From Buchananella sp. 14KM1171 (GTDB lineage: Bacteria; Actinomycetota; Actinomycetes; Actinomycetales; Actinomycetaceae), in NCBI RefSeq assembly GCF_041380365.1, contig NZ_CP159981.1:1054001-1118000 (forward strand): a stretch of 64,000 nt of DNA. Direction: 5' to 3'. Below are positions 62,123-64,000 of the stretch, piece after piece. Below the pieces are notes generated by a model. It was not told the origin of the DNA. It did no database searches and was given only the letters and a program-made list of their open reading frames with translations. The translations under genes were made by a program, and so were the position numbers. Every line of letters begins with the position of its first letter. The stretch's first letter is position 1.

Positions 62123-64000
62123 ATGAGTGGCGTCCCATCCGATTCACCTGTCCTCGCCCACCCCCACGCCACGGCCACCGCCGCCCTGCTGGAGCACCTG
62201 GGCGCTAGCGCCACCTCCGGGCTCTCGGCCGCCGACGCCGCCTCCCGCCTCGCCACGCACGGCCCCAACGAGCTGCCCTCCAAGCCCCCCACTCCCCTGT
62301 GGCGGCGCGTGCTGGACCAGTTCCGCGACCCGCTGGTGATCCTGCTGCTCGTCGCCATCGTGATCTCCACGGTGGCGTGGGCTATCGAGGGTGCCCACGG
62401 CGCCCCCATCGACTCCCTGGTGATCGCGGCCGTGATCGTCCTGAACGCCGCCATCGGCCTGATCCAGGAGTCCAAGGCCGCCTCCGCCGTGGCCGCCCTG
62501 CAGAAGATGACCCAGGCGCAGGCCACCGTGATCCGCGACGGCCAGCGCACCGAGCTGCCCGCCTCCCAGCTGGTCCCCGGTGATGTGATCCTGCTTGCCG
62601 AGGGCGACCAGGTTCCCGCCGACGCCCGCCTGCTGCGCGCCGAGGCCCTGCGCGTCATCGAGTCCTCCCTCACCGGCGAGTCCGAGCCCGTCACCAAAAC
62701 CACCGCCGCCCCCACCACCACATCAGCCCCCACGCCGGCCGCAACGCAAACCACGCCGCCTTCATCGGAGCGGCGGGTGGACGACGTCGGCCACCAAACC
62801 GCCCCCAGCGCTTCGCCGCAGCAAGACACGGCCACCAACGGGACTCTGCCGACCGACACGCCGCTGGCCGAGCGCACCAACATGGTGTTTCGCGGCACGT
62901 CGGTGGCCCAGGGCAGCGCCACGGCTCTCGTGACGGCCACGGGGCGCGCCACGCAGATGGGCGAGATCGCGCTCATGCTGGACTCGGTGGAGGACGCCCC
63001 CACGCCGCTGCAACGGGAGATCACGCAGGTTTCCAAGGTGCTCGGCATCGTGGTAGGCCTGATCGCGGTGGCGGTGGTGGCCGTCATGCTGGCGATCAAC
63101 GGCGTGGACACCCCGCAGGCGATCATCGAGTCGCTGCTGCTGGGCGTGTCGCTGGCGGTGGCGGCAGTGCCGGAGGGCCTGCCTGCCATCCTCTCACTGG
63201 TGCTGGCGCTGGGGGTGCGGCGCATGGCGGCCCATCGCGCGGTGGTGAAGAAGCTGACGAGCGTGGAGACGCTGGGTTCGGCCAGCGTGATCTGCTCGGA
63301 CAAGACCGGCACACTCACCAAGAGCGAGATGACGATCCAGGAGGTGGTCACCGCCTCGGGCGCCACGATCGTCTCCGGGGTGGGCTACCTGCCGGAGGGG
63401 GACCTGGGCCCGGACGCCGACCGCGACTACGTGATGGACTCCCCCGCCCTGACCGGGCCGCGCCGCGACGAGGTCACGGCCACGCTGCTGGGCGGCACGC
63501 TGGCCTCCGACGCGGAGCTGGCGCGCGGCGAGGACGGCACCTGGCGCATCCTGGGCGACCCCACCGAGGGCGCGTTCTTCGTGGCGGAGGGCAAACTGGC
63601 CCTGAGCGGCAACGACACCGCCGACGCCCCCTCCCGCCGCGCAGAGGACTACACGCGCCTGTCTTCCATCCCCTTCACCTCGGACCGCAAGATGATGAGC
63701 GTGATCTGCCGGCACGAGCCGCGCGGGCAGGTCTTCGTTTTCTCCAAGGGCGCGCCCGACGTGCTGCTGGAGCGCTGCACCCGCATCGTGCGCGGCGGCG
63801 AGGTGGTGGACCTGGACGAGCCCACGCGCTCCCACCTGCTCGCCGAGGTAAGCGACATGTCCGGCCGCGCCCTGCGCACCCTGGCCACCGCCTACCGCCC
63901 GCTTTCAGACAGCGAGGCCGCCGCCTTTGACTCCCCTGTGCACGACGCCTCTCCTGCCGCCCCCAGCGATGAAGAGGTGGAGTCCGGCCTGATCCTGACC
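62123..64000 (+). CDS. Cation-transporting P-type ATPase (Ca-type), cut by window edge
   Basis: At least 626 residues; the 3' end lies outside. Type II P-ATPase landmarks: N-terminal cation ATPase domain, LTGESEPVT near residue 182, VPEGLPAI (ion-binding helix M4) near residue 351 and the phosphorylation site DKTGTLT near residue 393. SIPFTSDRKMMSV marks the nucleotide domain. PEGL(P)A in M4 is typical of Ca2+ pumps. An Ala/Pro/Thr-rich stretch of about 50 residues (about 192-250) is inserted directly after LTGES. Start ATG 62123. Confidence 0.88.
   Translation, partial: MSGVPSDSPVLAHPHATATAALLEHLGASATSGLSAADAASRLATHGPNELPSKPPTPLWRRVLDQFRDPLVILLLVAIVISTVAWAIEGAHGAPIDSLVIAAVIVLNAAIGLIQESKAASAVAALQKMTQAQATVIRDGQRTELPASQLVPGDVILLAEGDQVPADARLLRAEALRVIESSLTGESEPVTKTTAAPTTTSAPTPAATQTTPPSSERRVDDVGHQTAPSASPQQDTATNGTLPTDTPLAERTNMVFRGTSVAQGSATALVTATGRATQMGEIALMLDSVEDAPTPLQREITQVSKVLGIVVGLIAVAVVAVMLAINGVDTPQAIIESLLLGVSLAVAAVPEGLPAILSLVLALGVRRMAAHRAVVKKLTSVETLGSASVICSDKTGTLTKSEMTIQEVVTASGATIVSGVGYLPEGDLGPDADRDYVMDSPALTGPRRDEVTATLLGGTLASDAELARGEDGTWRILGDPTEGAFFVAEGKLALSGNDTADAPSRRAEDYTRLSSIPFTSDRKMMSVICRHEPRGQVFVFSKGAPDVLLERCTRIVRGGEVVDLDEPTRSHLLAEVSDMSGRALRTLATAYRPLSDSEAAAFDSPVHDASPAAPSDEEVESGLILT

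Overview
The window is high-G+C actinobacterial DNA. Markers are GTG/TTG starts with AGGAGG-type ribosome sites, the gene order SRP RNA-dnaX-recR-lysC-asd, and large exported proteins with cell-wall-binding repeats of the CWB2 type. The sialidase and beta-helix exoproteins, the CWB2-anchored proteases and several families most often seen in Actinomyces suggest a host-associated member of the Actinomycetaceae. The genus cannot be fixed from the sequence alone.

Layout. 0-2.5 kb: a repeat array at the left edge, a truncated IS1249-like transposase, a Nudix hydrolase and a TetR regulator. 2.5-14.3 kb: housekeeping genes, namely aroD, three membrane-anchored paralogues with a Cys-containing C-terminal domain around thioredoxin, then the leftward block SRP RNA, dnaX, recR, lysC, asd, and tRNA-Ser(GGA). 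14.7-33.4 kb: a surface-protein region with four very large exported CWB2 proteins on the minus strand (sialidase, beta-helix protein, two trypsin-like proteases), interrupted by a LytR_C protein, a uracil/xanthine permease, a degenerate amidotransferase and tRNA-Ser(CGA). 34-47 kb: tadA, upp, metNIQ behind a SAM-type riboswitch candidate, a hydrolase, a BglF-type PTS permease with its LicT/BglG antiterminator and RNA target, two PIN-domain toxins with one antitoxin, and a PH-domain protein. 47-62 kb: fadD, then a defence island with a DUF4143 ATPase, an Abi_2 HEPN protein, a complete type I restriction system HsdMSR, HipBA and a DUF3800 protein. The right edge cuts a Ca-type P-ATPase.

Two DNA-level signals are not explained by the genes. 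First, intergenic spacers hold at least six arrays of short half-sites at a rigid 19-20 bp step, first in one orientation and then in the other, so that each is a large palindrome. The core sequence differs between array families while the geometry is kept. A seventh array has five direct copies at exactly 23 bp. Second, the 16-mer GGMCGACGYTGCCGCC occurs at least twelve times exactly, on both strands, inside and between genes. It is concentrated at 30-47 kb and has no exact copy in the defence island. Its distribution resembles that of a DNA-uptake or recombination-type signal.

Genes that work together: lysC/asd (aspartate pathway, overlapping), dnaX/recR with SRP RNA (conserved block), metN/metI/metQ (methionine import), RAT-terminator/bglF/licT (a self-contained antitermination circuit), antitoxin/PIN pair, hsdM/hsdS/hsdR (each overlapping the next by 4 bp) and hipB/hipA (overlapping).
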